Source: WJMT01 sp041686095
GTDB taxonomy: Bacteria; Acidobacteriota; Aminicenantia; Aminicenantales; Aminicenantaceae
Length of the DNA: 24,593 bases
Reading direction: 5' to 3'
Assembly: GCA_041686095.1 (NCBI GenBank)
Contig: JAWLEN010000032.1
Span: forward strand, 1-24,593
The notes below the pieces were generated by a model that worked only from the letters and a program-made list of their open reading frames with translations, searched no databases and had not been told where the DNA came from. The position numbers and the translations under genes are program-made. Of this stretch, positions 14,926 through 23,359 are shown one piece after another. Position 1 is the first letter of the stretch; each line of letters begins with the position of its first letter.

Positions 14926-16761
14926 ATGCTAAAAATAAATAAAAAAACCCTAATGTTCCAGACGATCATTCTGACTTTGTTCATTCTTCTCATGACATCA
15001 GAAGCCATCTTCGGGCTAACAGAGAGTGATCGCTATCCCGATGACCACTGGATGCGGTTCACCAACGTATATGAAGCCGGATTCGATTCGGTGAAACTCG
15101 AAGAGGCCAAGGCTGCGTGGGAAGAACTTCCTTCCTCTGCATTTCTGGTGATCGCAGACGGATCCGTGGTCGCCGCCTGGGGTGATGTCAAACGCCGGTT
15201 TATGTGTCATTCAGTGCGAAAAAGCTTCCTCTCCGCCCTTTACGGAATCTACTGGGACCAAGCCAAGATCGAGCTCAACAAAACCTTGGCTGATCTAGGA
15301 ATCGACGATGACCCAGGCCCCCTCCTGGAAACGGAAAAGCAGGCGCGAATCCTGGACCTTTTGAAGGCCCGGTCCGGCGTTTTTCATCCCGCCGCCTACG
15401 CGGGCCGGACCGACTCACGTCCCCGGGGGAGTGAAGGCCCGGGTCGCTACTTTGCCTACAACAACTGGGACTTCAACACCTCAGCCACTATCCTGATGCA
15501 GGAGACAGGTGAGGATGTCTTCGAGGCTTTTGACCAGTATTTCGGCCGGCCGCTGAACATGGAGGACTGGCGGGTCTCGGACGGTTATTACCACTATGAA
15601 CGCGACAAATCGAAATATCCGGCCTATCCTTTCCGTATGTCGGCCCGCGATGCGGCCCGCTTCGGACTGCTTTTTGCCCGAAGCGGAATGTGGGCGGATG
15701 GTCGAATCCTCTCCGAACATTGGGTCAAACGAAGCTCTGCTCTCTATTCCATTGACAATGAAATCTTCGGATACGGATTCTACTGGTGGATTGCGCGGGA
15801 ATCCCGGTTCGCCAAGTACGGAATGTACTCGGCCCTGGGAGTCGGGAATCAAATGATCGCCGTTCTTCCCAAGATCGACATGGTCATGGTAAACCGAGCC
15901 AACACCTACCAGGGGGAAAGCACTCCCCTGCTTAAGCTTCTAGATCTTATTGAAAAGGTCCTGGAAGCGCGGACAGGTACTTCAGTGGAGAATCCTTCCC
16001 TGGTGCCGCTTGAGACTGGCGCGGACCCCATGATCACCGAAGTATCCATGGATCGACTGACAGAGTTTGTCGGAGAGTGGAAATACCCGCCCGAACCCCT
16101 TGAGCTGCCCTCCTATACTGAGTTTAAAATCACAGCCGGTGAAGATCATCTAGTCAGCTTCTGCCCGGTAAGAGGCACTTTCAGACTCTATCTGCAGAAC
16201 GACGGCACGCTGCATGAAGAGGATTCTTACAGGCGTTATTTTCCCATCCATGACAATACAGGATCAATCGCCGGAATCGCCGAGGGGGGATCCATCGTGC
16301 AGGCAGCCCTAAAAGCCGCCAGCAGCGGTAAGGGCGAGCTTGTGGCACGCCTTTTTAAAGTGGTGGAGGGCCGGTTGGAAAAAGAGGAGACTCTCCCGTT
16401 TGATATCATAAAGGCTGTTGAGGAACTGTTTAAAGGAAAGGAAGCTCAGGCAGAGAGAGCGGTTCAGCAGCTATCGGAGCATTTTGATTCCGCTGAAGTG
16501 GAAAACTGGATGAACAGGTTTGGTTATTGGCTGATGAGAGGAGAAAAGGGAGGAGAGGCTCTGGAACTCTTTGAGTTCAACACCCGCCTTTTTCCTGAAT
16601 CATGGAATGCCTGGGACAAATTGGGAGAGGCGTATCTCAATCTCGGTCATAAGGAAAAAGCCCTCAAAGCCTACCAAAAGTCCCTGAAACTCAACCCCGG
16701 CAACGAGAACGCTGAGAAGAGGATAAGGTCTATCAAGAGCGGCAAAAAAATTAAAAATTAA
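14926..16761 (+). CDS. Secreted beta-lactamase-fold serine hydrolase with TPR tail
   Basis: AAGGAG precedes ATG 14926 by seven bases; it has 611 residues. A signal peptide or anchor (TLMFQTIILTLFILLMTSEA) leads to a class C beta-lactamase/penicillin-binding fold. The nucleophile motif S96-V-R-K99 (SxxK) and the Y178-N-N180 (YxN) motif are visible; SALGVGNQ may stand in for the third motif. Residues about 365-440 form a small beta domain (FVGEWKYPPEPLE), and about 545-600 are TPR-like (NAWDKLGEAYLNLGHKEKAL). The family includes esterases, D-aminopeptidases and transpeptidase-like hydrolases; the substrate is unknown. Bases 15100-16300 are visibly richer in G+C than both flanks. Confidence 0.88.
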   Translation: MLKINKKTLMFQTIILTLFILLMTSEAIFGLTESDRYPDDHWMRFTNVYEAGFDSVKLEEAKAAWEELPSSAFLVIADGSVVAAWGDVKRRFMCHSVRKSFLSALYGIYWDQAKIELNKTLADLGIDDDPGPLLETEKQARILDLLKARSGVFHPAAYAGRTDSRPRGSEGPGRYFAYNNWDFNTSATILMQETGEDVFEAFDQYFGRPLNMEDWRVSDGYYHYERDKSKYPAYPFRMSARDAARFGLLFARSGMWADGRILSEHWVKRSSALYSIDNEIFGYGFYWWIARESRFAKYGMYSALGVGNQMIAVLPKIDMVMVNRANTYQGESTPLLKLLDLIEKVLEARTGTSVENPSLVPLETGADPMITEVSMDRLTEFVGEWKYPPEPLELPSYTEFKITAGEDHLVSFCPVRGTFRLYLQNDGTLHEEDSYRRYFPIHDNTGSIAGIAEGGSIVQAALKAASSGKGELVARLFKVVEGRLEKEETLPFDIIKAVEELFKGKEAQAERAVQQLSEHFDSAEVENWMNRFGYWLMRGEKGGEALELFEFNTRLFPESWNAWDKLGEAYLNLGHKEKALKAYQKSLKLNPGNENAEKRIRSIKSGKKIKN

Positions 16762-16798
16762 TCATTTAGAGTTTGAAATTTGATGAAATGGAGATAAA

Positions 16799-18031
16799 AT
16801 GCAAGATATTCCAAATAAAACGAACATAGCCATAATAGGCAGCGGTATTGCAGGCGTTTGCGTGGCGTATCAGCTTGCGCAGCACGGAGCGGATGGAATA
16901 GCTGTTTTTGAAAAAGAAGAGATCGCAGGTGAAGCAACAGGATTATCCGGCGGTTCAGTCAGACCGGATTATCTTGGCAACCCTGAAATGATCAAAGCCG
17001 TCAAATATGGTGTCGATTTTTACCAGAATTTGGCCGATGAAAAGAACATAAAACCTTTAAAAGGAAATCTTTTCCTCGGATATACAGACGAAATGGAGGA
17101 TCTTTTTCAAGAAAAAGTTCGGGTGCTGGAGAAATGCGGCTGGAATGAAGAAATGGTGTCCAAGAACAAAGTTAAAGAACTATTCCCCCACCTAAATACA
17201 GAAGATGTTAAATCAGCTATGTATGGACCTGATGACATTCGATTTGACAATCCTTACCGCATCACCAACCTTCTCGCTAAGAAGGCTCAAGAGAAAGGTG
17301 TCGATGTTTTTACCAGCACACCCATAAAGGGCATTGATCGCACGAATGACCATATTCAGGGAATTAAAGTGAAGGCAAAGAGTGGAGAGGAGAAATACAT
17401 CAAAACCAATTATCTCGTAAACTGCGCTGGCGCTTGGATGAAGAAGATCAACCAAATGGCAGGTCTTGACCTTCCTTTTTATCCCATACGAACACGTTTC
17501 AGTGTCACTGACCCCATTGATGAATTCGACTATATCATTCCATCCATTGAAGGATTAGTGCCTCCTGATCAGGAACCGGATTTCCATGAGATGTGGATGC
17601 ATAATGAACAAAAAGGATTGTTGTTTCACGCAGACATGTACTACGAGGAGATACCCGATCCTGATAAGATGAAATCAGGTTTTAATTCTGCTTATCTGGC
17701 TGAAATAGCAGAAAAGATAGCTTATCACTTTCCTGACTGGATAGATAAAATCAAAATTAAATCGAATGTCGCAGCAAAAAGAAGTTTCGCTCAAGATGGC
17801 TTGACAGGAGTCGGAAGATCAAAAGAGGTTTCCAATTTCTATTATCTGGGCGGTGGTCATGGGGGCTTTATGCAGGCCCCGGGTCTTGGATTAGCCCTCG
17901 CGGAATTGATCTTGGAGGGCAATTATCGCACCTTTGATATGGCCCCTTGGGATATAAGACGGCTTACAGAGCGTGATTATAAAGGCCCTCCCGTAGACCA
18001 TCTGCGTTGTCCCAGAAGAATTATCTATTAG
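16799..18031 (+). CDS. FAD-dependent oxidoreductase (DAO/sarcosine oxidase-like)
   Basis: This 410-residue protein starts at ATG 16799 after TGGAGATAAA. The N-terminal dinucleotide motif is IAIIGSGIAGVCVAYQLAQHG, followed by VFEKEEIAGEATGLSGGSVR, and the second FAD signature near the end is YLGGGHGGFMQAPGLGLALA. This is the DAO superfamily, covering sarcosine, dimethylglycine, glycine, 2-hydroxyglutarate and related amine or hydroxy-acid oxidoreductases. No signal peptide is present. EtfB and EtfA genes follow, so this enzyme probably acts as a dehydrogenase handing electrons to ETF rather than to oxygen (inference from context). The substrate cannot be read from the sequence. Confidence 0.87.
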   Translation: MQDIPNKTNIAIIGSGIAGVCVAYQLAQHGADGIAVFEKEEIAGEATGLSGGSVRPDYLGNPEMIKAVKYGVDFYQNLADEKNIKPLKGNLFLGYTDEMEDLFQEKVRVLEKCGWNEEMVSKNKVKELFPHLNTEDVKSAMYGPDDIRFDNPYRITNLLAKKAQEKGVDVFTSTPIKGIDRTNDHIQGIKVKAKSGEEKYIKTNYLVNCAGAWMKKINQMAGLDLPFYPIRTRFSVTDPIDEFDYIIPSIEGLVPPDQEPDFHEMWMHNEQKGLLFHADMYYEEIPDPDKMKSGFNSAYLAEIAEKIAYHFPDWIDKIKIKSNVAAKRSFAQDGLTGVGRSKEVSNFYYLGGGHGGFMQAPGLGLALAELILEGNYRTFDMAPWDIRRLTERDYKGPPVDHLRCPRRIIY

Positions 18032-18067
18032 AAAGAAGACGGTTAAAGATATGGAGGTGTGCCAATA

Positions 18068-18832
18068 TTGAAGATAGCGGTCTGTATCAAATGGATTCCT
18101 GACACTGCGGAGAAACTTGAGTTAAGAGAAGACAAAAAGTGGATTGCCGCAGCAGGGATTGACTTCACCATGAATCGGGTGGATCAATGTGCCGTTGAAA
18201 AAGCCATTAGAATAAAGGAGGCAAGGGGGGATGAGGACGAAATAGTTGTTTTCTCTTTAGGACCTTCAGAAGCCAGCGAGGGAATAAAAATGGCTATGGC
18301 CATGGGTGCAGACTGCGGTGTTCTTTTAACCACTGATGAGGAAGGATGGGATGCAAACTGCACCGCAGAGGCTCTAGCGTCTGCGTTGGAATCCAGGGAT
18401 TTTGATTTGATCCTTTTTGGTCATGAATCCGGAGATATGTCTAACTGTCAAACCGGTCTAAGAGTGGCCCACCGTCTAAACCTGCCGTGTGTATCACGTA
18501 TAAGGGATCTTGAAATTTTTGAGGAAAGCGCATCTTGTAAACGTGAAACAGAAGCAGGATTGGAGATTTACAAGGTTAAACTCCCCGCTGTTTTTACCAC
18601 CCTGGGGGCTGTTTTAGCGACACCCAGGTATCCATCCTTACGCGGGATCATGGGGGCTAAGAAAAAAGAAATTGAAGAAATAAAAGTAAATAAAGGAACA
18701 CCACAGCTCGAAATTATCGAACTTGAAAAAATAACAAACGAAAGAAAAGGAGAAATCCTAGGGGATGATAAAAAGTCGGCTGTCTCAAACTTGATGAAGA
18801 AGCTGTCAGAAAAAGGGCTGCTCAAAGGTTGA
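18068..18832 (+). CDS. etfB: Electron transfer flavoprotein beta subunit
   Basis: The start chosen is TTG 18068, giving MKIAVCIKWIPDT and a 10-base gap from GGAGG; an in-frame GTG at 18059 directly abuts the ribosome site and is less likely. It has 254 residues. EtfB landmarks are FTMNRVDQCAVEKAIRIKE, VFSLGPSEASEGIKMAMAMG, LILFGHESGDMSNCQTG (nucleotide-binding) and PRYPSLRGIMGAKKKEIEE (the partner recognition-loop region). With EtfA it forms a soluble heterodimer that accepts electrons from flavin dehydrogenases. The gene lies 36 bases after the FAD oxidoreductase and 24 bases before etfA. Confidence 0.94.
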   Translation: MKIAVCIKWIPDTAEKLELREDKKWIAAAGIDFTMNRVDQCAVEKAIRIKEARGDEDEIVVFSLGPSEASEGIKMAMAMGADCGVLLTTDEEGWDANCTAEALASALESRDFDLILFGHESGDMSNCQTGLRVAHRLNLPCVSRIRDLEIFEESASCKRETEAGLEIYKVKLPAVFTTLGAVLATPRYPSLRGIMGAKKKEIEEIKVNKGTPQLEIIELEKITNERKGEILGDDKKSAVSNLMKKLSEKGLLKG

Positions 18833-18856
18833 TGATGGGCTTTGGGGTTTGAAAAA

Positions 18857-19819
18857 ATGATATTGGTTTTCATTGAAACAAAGGAAGCCAAAATTTTGGA
18901 CTTATCTCTTAAAATCATAAATTATGCCAAACACCTTCCTGATTTGGGTGATGAAGTCTCTGGACTCATGATTGGTGAGAAGCCGATAAGCAGAGAATCA
19001 AAGTTAAAGTACACAAAATTAGACAAAATCTTCCATTTTCAGGAAGAAAAGTTCGATCATTATGCACCCGAGGCGTACGCTGCGGTGATATCAAAGGTAG
19101 TCAATGATCTCTCTCCTCAGCTCGTGCTGGCACCCGCTACAGCCCTTGGGAATGACCTTCTAGCGAGGGTTGCCTCAAAGCTGGAGGTAGGGATGGCCAG
19201 TGAGTGTTCAGCCGTTAATAAGAGAGAAGGTAAATTGATTGTCACTAAGCCCATTTTTGGGGGGAGTTTGCTTGCGGATATGGAATTGAGAACCACACCC
19301 GCACTGCTTACCATGAAGCCTTTAGAAATGGAGCCTGAGCCTTTTGAAAAACAAAAAAACAGAATAGAAATAAAGAAATTAAACTTTTCCCTTCCCCCAG
19401 ATGTTTTTAAACTTAAAGCAAGAGATTTAGAACAATCTGTTGAAGAGGGAATAAGTTTATCCAAAGCAAAGAAAGTGGTGGGCGTGGGGAGAGGTATTAA
19501 ATCGGAAGAAGGACTTAAAATTCATCAAAAACTTGCTGATTGCCTGGGAGCCGCGATCGGCGGAACTAGAGTGGCCGTGGATAACGGCTGGATACCTCCT
19601 GACAATCAGATAGGTCAAACCGGAAAAAATATCAATCCCGACTTGTACATTGCTTGCGGGATTTCCGGAGCTACCCAACACATGTTAGGCTGCCAAGAGG
19701 CAGGAACCATTATTGCCATAAATAATGACCCGCACGCCCCCATATTCTCAAGATGTGACTATGGGATAGTTGGAGATTTATTTGAAATAGTTCCCGAGAT
19801 AACAGAAAAATTAAAATAA
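18857..19819 (+). CDS. etfA: Electron transfer flavoprotein alpha subunit
   Basis: The start chosen is ATG 18857 (MILVFIETKEAKI), 24 bases after the etfB stop; an in-frame TTG at 18842 would add five residues. It has 320 residues. The N-terminal ETF domain contains LVLAPATALGNDLLARVASKL. The C-terminal FAD-binding domain has VGVGRGIKSEEG, IGGTRVAVDNGWIPPDNQIG, QTGKNINPDLYIACGISGAT and IIAINNDPHAPIFSRCDYG, the EtfA signature. QHMLGCQEAG replaces the common QHxAGM. It is the electron-carrying FAD subunit of ETF, presumably serving the upstream oxidoreductase. Its last nine bases overlap the converging PIN gene. No terminator is visible. Confidence 0.95.
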   Translation: MILVFIETKEAKILDLSLKIINYAKHLPDLGDEVSGLMIGEKPISRESKLKYTKLDKIFHFQEEKFDHYAPEAYAAVISKVVNDLSPQLVLAPATALGNDLLARVASKLEVGMASECSAVNKREGKLIVTKPIFGGSLLADMELRTTPALLTMKPLEMEPEPFEKQKNRIEIKKLNFSLPPDVFKLKARDLEQSVEEGISLSKAKKVVGVGRGIKSEEGLKIHQKLADCLGAAIGGTRVAVDNGWIPPDNQIGQTGKNINPDLYIACGISGATQHMLGCQEAGTIIAINNDPHAPIFSRCDYGIVGDLFEIVPEITEKLK

Positions 19820-20218
19820 ATTAAATATCTCCAAAAGTTTTCGAGGAGATAATATTTTTATTCTCATGTATGAGCCAAAAGACTCCAGGGCTTTGTCTCC
19901 GGTTATGATATATTCGGCTTTTAGAGCCACAGCACACTCAATGAATTTGTCATCCTCAGGATCTTCCTCAATAAGATTCAGATCAGGGTTTTTTTTTGTA
20001 AAAAGGATATGAATACCTTTGGCAAAAAGGGCTAACAATTCTTCTAACTCGTCTTCATGCTTGAGACCAAGCCGCTGGAGAACCTGGAAGTATTCATCGA
20101 GAATGCTGTCTGAGAGACAGAGAGTGAGTTTGCCTTTTTTCCAAAGGTCAATAATTTCTTTTGGTTTTCCTCCGAAAAAAGAGGAAACAAAAACATTGGT
20201 GTCAATAACCACGTTCAT
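19811..20218 (-). CDS. PIN-domain toxin (putative RNase)
   Basis: This 135-residue protein starts NVVIDTNVFVSSFFGGKP. The PIN acidic residues are visible as D6, E42 (LDEYFQVL), D90 (EDPEDDKFIECA) and D108 (AEYIITGDKAL), matching the COG1569 group of toxin-antitoxin PIN proteins. These are Mg-dependent endoribonucleases (family knowledge). Its ATG overlaps the antitoxin stop by four bases (ATGA, 20215-20218), so the two are coupled. The 3' end overlaps etfA by nine bases on the opposite strand. Confidence 0.91.
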   Translation of the reverse strand: MNVVIDTNVFVSSFFGGKPKEIIDLWKKGKLTLCLSDSILDEYFQVLQRLGLKHEDELEELLALFAKGIHILFTKKNPDLNLIEEDPEDDKFIECAVALKAEYIITGDKALESFGSYMRIKILSPRKLLEIFNLF

Positions 20219-20463
20219 TTCTTTGATTCTCTGACCTGCCTCACCATTTCAGGTATATCCTTAGGCTGGATCCCTTTGGATTTGAGTTTTTTCCCTATTC
20301 TTGACCATAGGTCATCAATATAAACTCCTATGTCTCGGTCTTGAATGTAATCTTTAATCAACTCTCGGACCACCTGAGAAGTGCTTTTTCCCTGGTTCCG
20401 GGCAATTTTATCCAGCTTTTCCTTTGTTTCTGACGGCAGTCGTATGAGCATCTGGGATGTCAT
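20215..20463 (-). CDS. Ribbon-helix-helix antitoxin (partner of the PIN toxin)
   Basis: This 82-residue protein starts at ATG 20461-20463 with AAGGAGG just upstream. The N-terminal SQMLIRLPSETKEKLDKIA and GKSTSQVVRELIKDYI form an Arc/CopG ribbon-helix-helix DNA-binding domain; the C-terminal half (LWSRIGKKLKSKGIQ) would bind the PIN toxin. It is the promoter-proximal gene of the pair. The promoter and TATATCAC repeats at 20478-20520 are the likely site of autorepression. Confidence 0.88.
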   Translation of the reverse strand: MTSQMLIRLPSETKEKLDKIARNQGKSTSQVVRELIKDYIQDRDIGVYIDDLWSRIGKKLKSKGIQPKDIPEMVRQVRESKK

Positions 20464-20477
20464 AGGAACCTCCTTTT

Positions 20478-20520
20478 TATATCACCTATATAATATATAT
20501 CACATATATCAGTCAGTCAA
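20478..20520 (-). promoter_or_regulatory. Promoter and operator repeats of the PIN/RHH operon
   Basis: On the minus strand TTGACT (20515-20520), 17 bases, TATATT (20492-20497). Direct repeats of TATATCAC (plus-strand reading) at 20478-20485 and 20496-20503, with TATATCA at 20505-20511, overlap the -10 and spacer. They are suitable half-sites for ribbon-helix-helix dimers. Confidence 0.62.
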
Positions 20521-20554
20521 GTTTAATGTAAAAAATGAAGGTTCGTTTCTTTCT

Positions 20555-21718
20555 TTACTCAAAAATAAGTTTGTATTTAACAAGCTGGGGGTAATTTTCT
20601 TTAGATAACACCGCAGCATACAAATAATTATCATTATCTATCATCACATCGCCCATACCGATGTATTCTCCCTTTTTAACATCCGAAATTATATTTGGCA
20701 TTTTATATCTTGAGATCAGATTCAAGTCCAAGTCATAAATATCGATATAAAAGAAATCTTGATCAGGATTTAAATAGGGAACAACCACTTGATTATCTTT
20801 ATTAATGCTCACATCCAATACTATCCCCGTCGGCAGAGAATTTGGGTATGGGTATGTACGCATGGTAGTCCCTGTTTTTCCAGAGACATATTCAACCTGA
20901 TGATGCGTATCAAATTCGACATCGCCCATGATGTCTTTCAATACCTGTCCTTTAGCATCATACTTGATGAGACGATACGGATAAGGCTGCGAATATATTA
21001 TTTCGCTCTTGTTTGCTGCAGCTAATTTGTTACCACTGTAGGCATACCACACACGCCACCAGTTAGGATGAGTAAGCTTGTTAATGCGTTTTAACTGATT
21101 GACTGCCGGCTCAATAAAGATTCCGAAAGAGCTGTCGACTTTTCCCAATGTACGGGAAATATGAATGGGCTTGTGTGTTTCTTCAAGATAAAGGCTCGAA
21201 AGATAATAGACGTTATTGAGTAAAACAATGTCACAAAAATAAGCCGAATAAGAATGCGTTTTTCCTGAAAATTTAAATCTCGTTGTTCCTGAAAATTTAA
21301 ACTTCCCCTCAAGATTATAGACATTTATTCTCCGCTGTCTATTATCAATCACATAAATATTTCCGTCAGAAAGGATTTTGATTTTTGAAGCTTGATTCGA
21401 AAGTTCGCCCGGGCCCTGTCCACGTCTTCCGAAGCTGAATAGAAATTTTCCTTCTTTGGAAAAGCACTGAATCCTGCTGTTCCCGGCATCCAAAATGTAA
21501 ATTTGACCATTTTTTTTGTCTACTGTAAATGAGCTAGGCTTATAAAAATCTTCATTCGGTTTATTGGAGCCTAGTTTGAATACAAGCTCAGCTCTAAGTG
21601 GCTTTTCTAAAATTTTTGTATCAGGTGAGGACGGAATAAGCGGCCCTTCAGCAAGAGCATATCCGCAAAATATCACCAGAATAATAAAAAATAGGCATTG
21701 AATGGTTTTTATTTTCAT
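20555..21718 (-). CDS. Secreted 6-bladed beta-propeller protein
   Basis: The start chosen is ATG 21716-21718 (MKIKTIQCLFF), nine bases after AGGG and giving a clean signal peptide (IQCLFFIILVIFCGYALA); upstream in-frame starts at 21724 and 21781 are possible. It has 387 residues. Blade motifs recur: SSFTVDKKNGQIYILDAGNS, RIQCFSKEGKFLFSFG, RRGQGPGEL, then SDGNIYVIDNRQRRINVYN. This is the NHL-like 6-bladed beta-propeller family common in Bacteroidota and Acidobacteriota-like genomes. Its function is unknown; scaffold or binding roles are typical. An exact 24-base tandem-duplication period lies at 21262-21301. Confidence 0.82.
   Translation of the reverse strand: MKIKTIQCLFFIILVIFCGYALAEGPLIPSSPDTKILEKPLRAELVFKLGSNKPNEDFYKPSSFTVDKKNGQIYILDAGNSRIQCFSKEGKFLFSFGRRGQGPGELSNQASKIKILSDGNIYVIDNRQRRINVYNLEGKFKFSGTTRFKFSGKTHSYSAYFCDIVLLNNVYYLSSLYLEETHKPIHISRTLGKVDSSFGIFIEPAVNQLKRINKLTHPNWWRVWYAYSGNKLAAANKSEIIYSQPYPYRLIKYDAKGQVLKDIMGDVEFDTHHQVEYVSGKTGTTMRTYPYPNSLPTGIVLDVSINKDNQVVVPYLNPDQDFFYIDIYDLDLNLISRYKMPNIISDVKKGEYIGMGDVMIDNDNYLYAAVLSKENYPQLVKYKLIFE
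21262..21301. repeat. Tandem repeat with 24-base period inside the propeller gene
   Basis: TTCCTGAAAATTTAAA occurs at 21262-21277 and again at 21286-21301. In the protein this gives FSGTTRFK followed by FSGKTH, an eight-residue in-frame duplication in one blade. Confidence 0.75.
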
Positions 21719-21743
21719 AATCATCCCTACCCACAAAGGACTT

Positions 21744-21968
21744 TCATTGTTCATCCTGTTGTTTCGTTTCTTCAAACACATAACTCACAACAACAATAAA
21801 GTGAGGGATAAATTTTATAGTATCATCATCCAATTTAGGGGAAATTTCGTTATGGCTGCAGAACCTAGGCACTTTTTTCTCATCGATAATTTCATCCCAT
21901 TCAGAGCCATAGAAAAGCAGTGGGATTTTTTTGCCCATCTTAAAATCTGATTTGGCAAACGGAACCAA
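21744..21968 (-). other. Unrecognised small open frame between the two propeller genes
   Basis: From TTG 21968 (or ATG 21938) an open frame of up to 74 codons reads MGKKIPLLFYGSEWDEIIDE and ends VVVSYVFEETKQQDEQ. The composition looks coding, but there is no clear ribosome site and no family is recognised. It could be a small gene or the tail of a lost gene. It lies on the same strand as both neighbours, 25 bases before the propeller start. Confidence 0.3.
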
Positions 21969-22000
21969 TTGTGTTTTCTTTGAAATTTTTCGTTAATCCC

Positions 22001-23194
22001 CTACTCCCATCTCATTTCATACACCAACAGCTCTTCAAATCCGGATTCTTTTTCTCTCATACAGTAGAGGCGGTTGTTTTTTGCAATTATGTCCAACGGC
22101 TCATTGACATAAATAAATTTTATCAGATCAAAATAACCTATGGCTTTTCGTTCAATAAAGATTCCCTCAGAATTATAGATATCGCATATATGGGCTCCGG
22201 TCTCCTCATCTATTTCTAAGGTTACCACATAGAGGCGGCCCTCATCATCAGTGAAAAAGTATTGAAAATAGGGCATGTATTTGGGGATATAGACCTTATC
22301 GGCCAGTGATGGCATCCTTTCGAATTGTTTCTCCAATTCTTGTTTTAGTTTTGCAGGGACAGTCACAGACTTGTATTCTTTGCGTATTTTTCTTTTTAGT
22401 TCTCCATTAAGGTCATAGACAGAAATATCTTTATTTTTCTCCCCATAACCTAGATAAATAGAGCCCTTGGATACTCCCACTACAGGGACATTGTCGAGAA
22501 AGACACTCATCTTATCGGGATTCATCTGATATTTATCTAAAGTGCTTATTTTATTAAATTCCGAGTCAAAAATGTCTAAATGAACAAGACTAACTGTTCC
22601 ATCAGGACTAAGAGGCAAACGATGGATGAGATAGCCTCCATTGTGCAGCAGAGTCATTCCTCTTTGCGGTCTGTATATTAAGTCAATGGGGATTTCTTTT
22701 AGTCGATCCCCGTTGGTATTGAAAAAGATTATTTTGTTTTTAGCTTGATCCAAAATTAGGATTTCATCACAGCTGTTTAATCCCAAGTAACGAGGATACA
22801 AGATTTCATTGGGCCCCGGCCCCATTTGTCCAAATGACATCTTGAAAAGGCCGTTTGAATCAAACTTAAAAGCTATGGGTTCATCTTCATTAGGAGACTG
22901 AAATACAAAGATATTTCCCTGGGAGTCCACATCAAATAACCTTATGTCCGTCAATCCAAGGTCTAATATTAACTCATCTTCCATATCCATGGTGAAAAGA
23001 TGTTCAAGACTCAATTTATTGGGCTCTCCTTTGATCTGATAGGGCTCCAGGTGATTGATTATCACTTCCACTCCATCTTCTTTAATTCTTTCAACTCTCT
23101 CCTGTTTTTGGCTGCAGCTGAAGCACAGAAAAAGAATCAAAAGACAGGTCGCAAATTTTCTCTTTTCCAAAATATTAAGGATCTTGAATCTCAT
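22001..23194 (-). CDS. 6-bladed beta-propeller lipoprotein
   Basis: This 397-residue protein has GGGGAGAG before ATG 23194. The N-terminus (ATCLLILFLCFSC) ends in a lipobox, so the mature protein is lipid-anchored outside the cytoplasm. Blade-like motifs include LFDVDSQGNIFVFQ, AFKFDSNGLFKMSFG, QMGPGPNEI (compare GQGPGEL in the neighbour), DEILILDQAKNKIIFFNTNG and ISVYDLNGELKRKIRKEYKS. It is a paralogue-type partner of the propeller gene at 20555, in the same order and orientation. Its function is not known. Confidence 0.85.
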   Translation of the reverse strand: MRFKILNILEKRKFATCLLILFLCFSCSQKQERVERIKEDGVEVIINHLEPYQIKGEPNKLSLEHLFTMDMEDELILDLGLTDIRLFDVDSQGNIFVFQSPNEDEPIAFKFDSNGLFKMSFGQMGPGPNEILYPRYLGLNSCDEILILDQAKNKIIFFNTNGDRLKEIPIDLIYRPQRGMTLLHNGGYLIHRLPLSPDGTVSLVHLDIFDSEFNKISTLDKYQMNPDKMSVFLDNVPVVGVSKGSIYLGYGEKNKDISVYDLNGELKRKIRKEYKSVTVPAKLKQELEKQFERMPSLADKVYIPKYMPYFQYFFTDDEGRLYVVTLEIDEETGAHICDIYNSEGIFIERKAIGYFDLIKFIYVNEPLDIIAKNNRLYCMREKESGFEELLVYEMRWE

Positions 23195-23226
23195 TATCTC
23201 TCCCCTATTGGTACGACTTCATCACC

Positions 23227-23256
23227 ATCATACATATAAAATTTGGGTCAAGTCAA
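23227..23256 (-). promoter_or_regulatory. Putative promoter of the propeller lipoprotein gene
   Basis: On the minus strand TTGACT (23251-23256), 18 bases, then TATGAT (23227-23232, 5 of 6), about 33 bases upstream of the start. Consensus match only. Confidence 0.5.
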
Positions 23257-23322
23257 CAAGCAACACTTGTATATTCTGATTGTTCCTCAGCTGCTTTAGA
23301 GAACTGAGATTATAATGGAAGC

Positions 23323-23354
23323 AAAAAAAAGGTGAAAAGATATTGTGTCACTGT
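23323..23354 (+). repeat. 32-bp direct repeat, left copy
   Basis: Eight A followed by GGTGAAAAGATATTG and TGTCACTGT; identical to 24348-24379 in the same orientation. It is followed by a T-run and then, at 23360, directly by the permease fragment. Confidence 0.82.
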
Positions 23355-23359
23355 TTTTT

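Noticed and set aside
15481..15852. Open frames on both strands within the serine hydrolase gene
   Set aside because: They result from the G+C-rich codon usage of the hydrolase and carry no family pattern.
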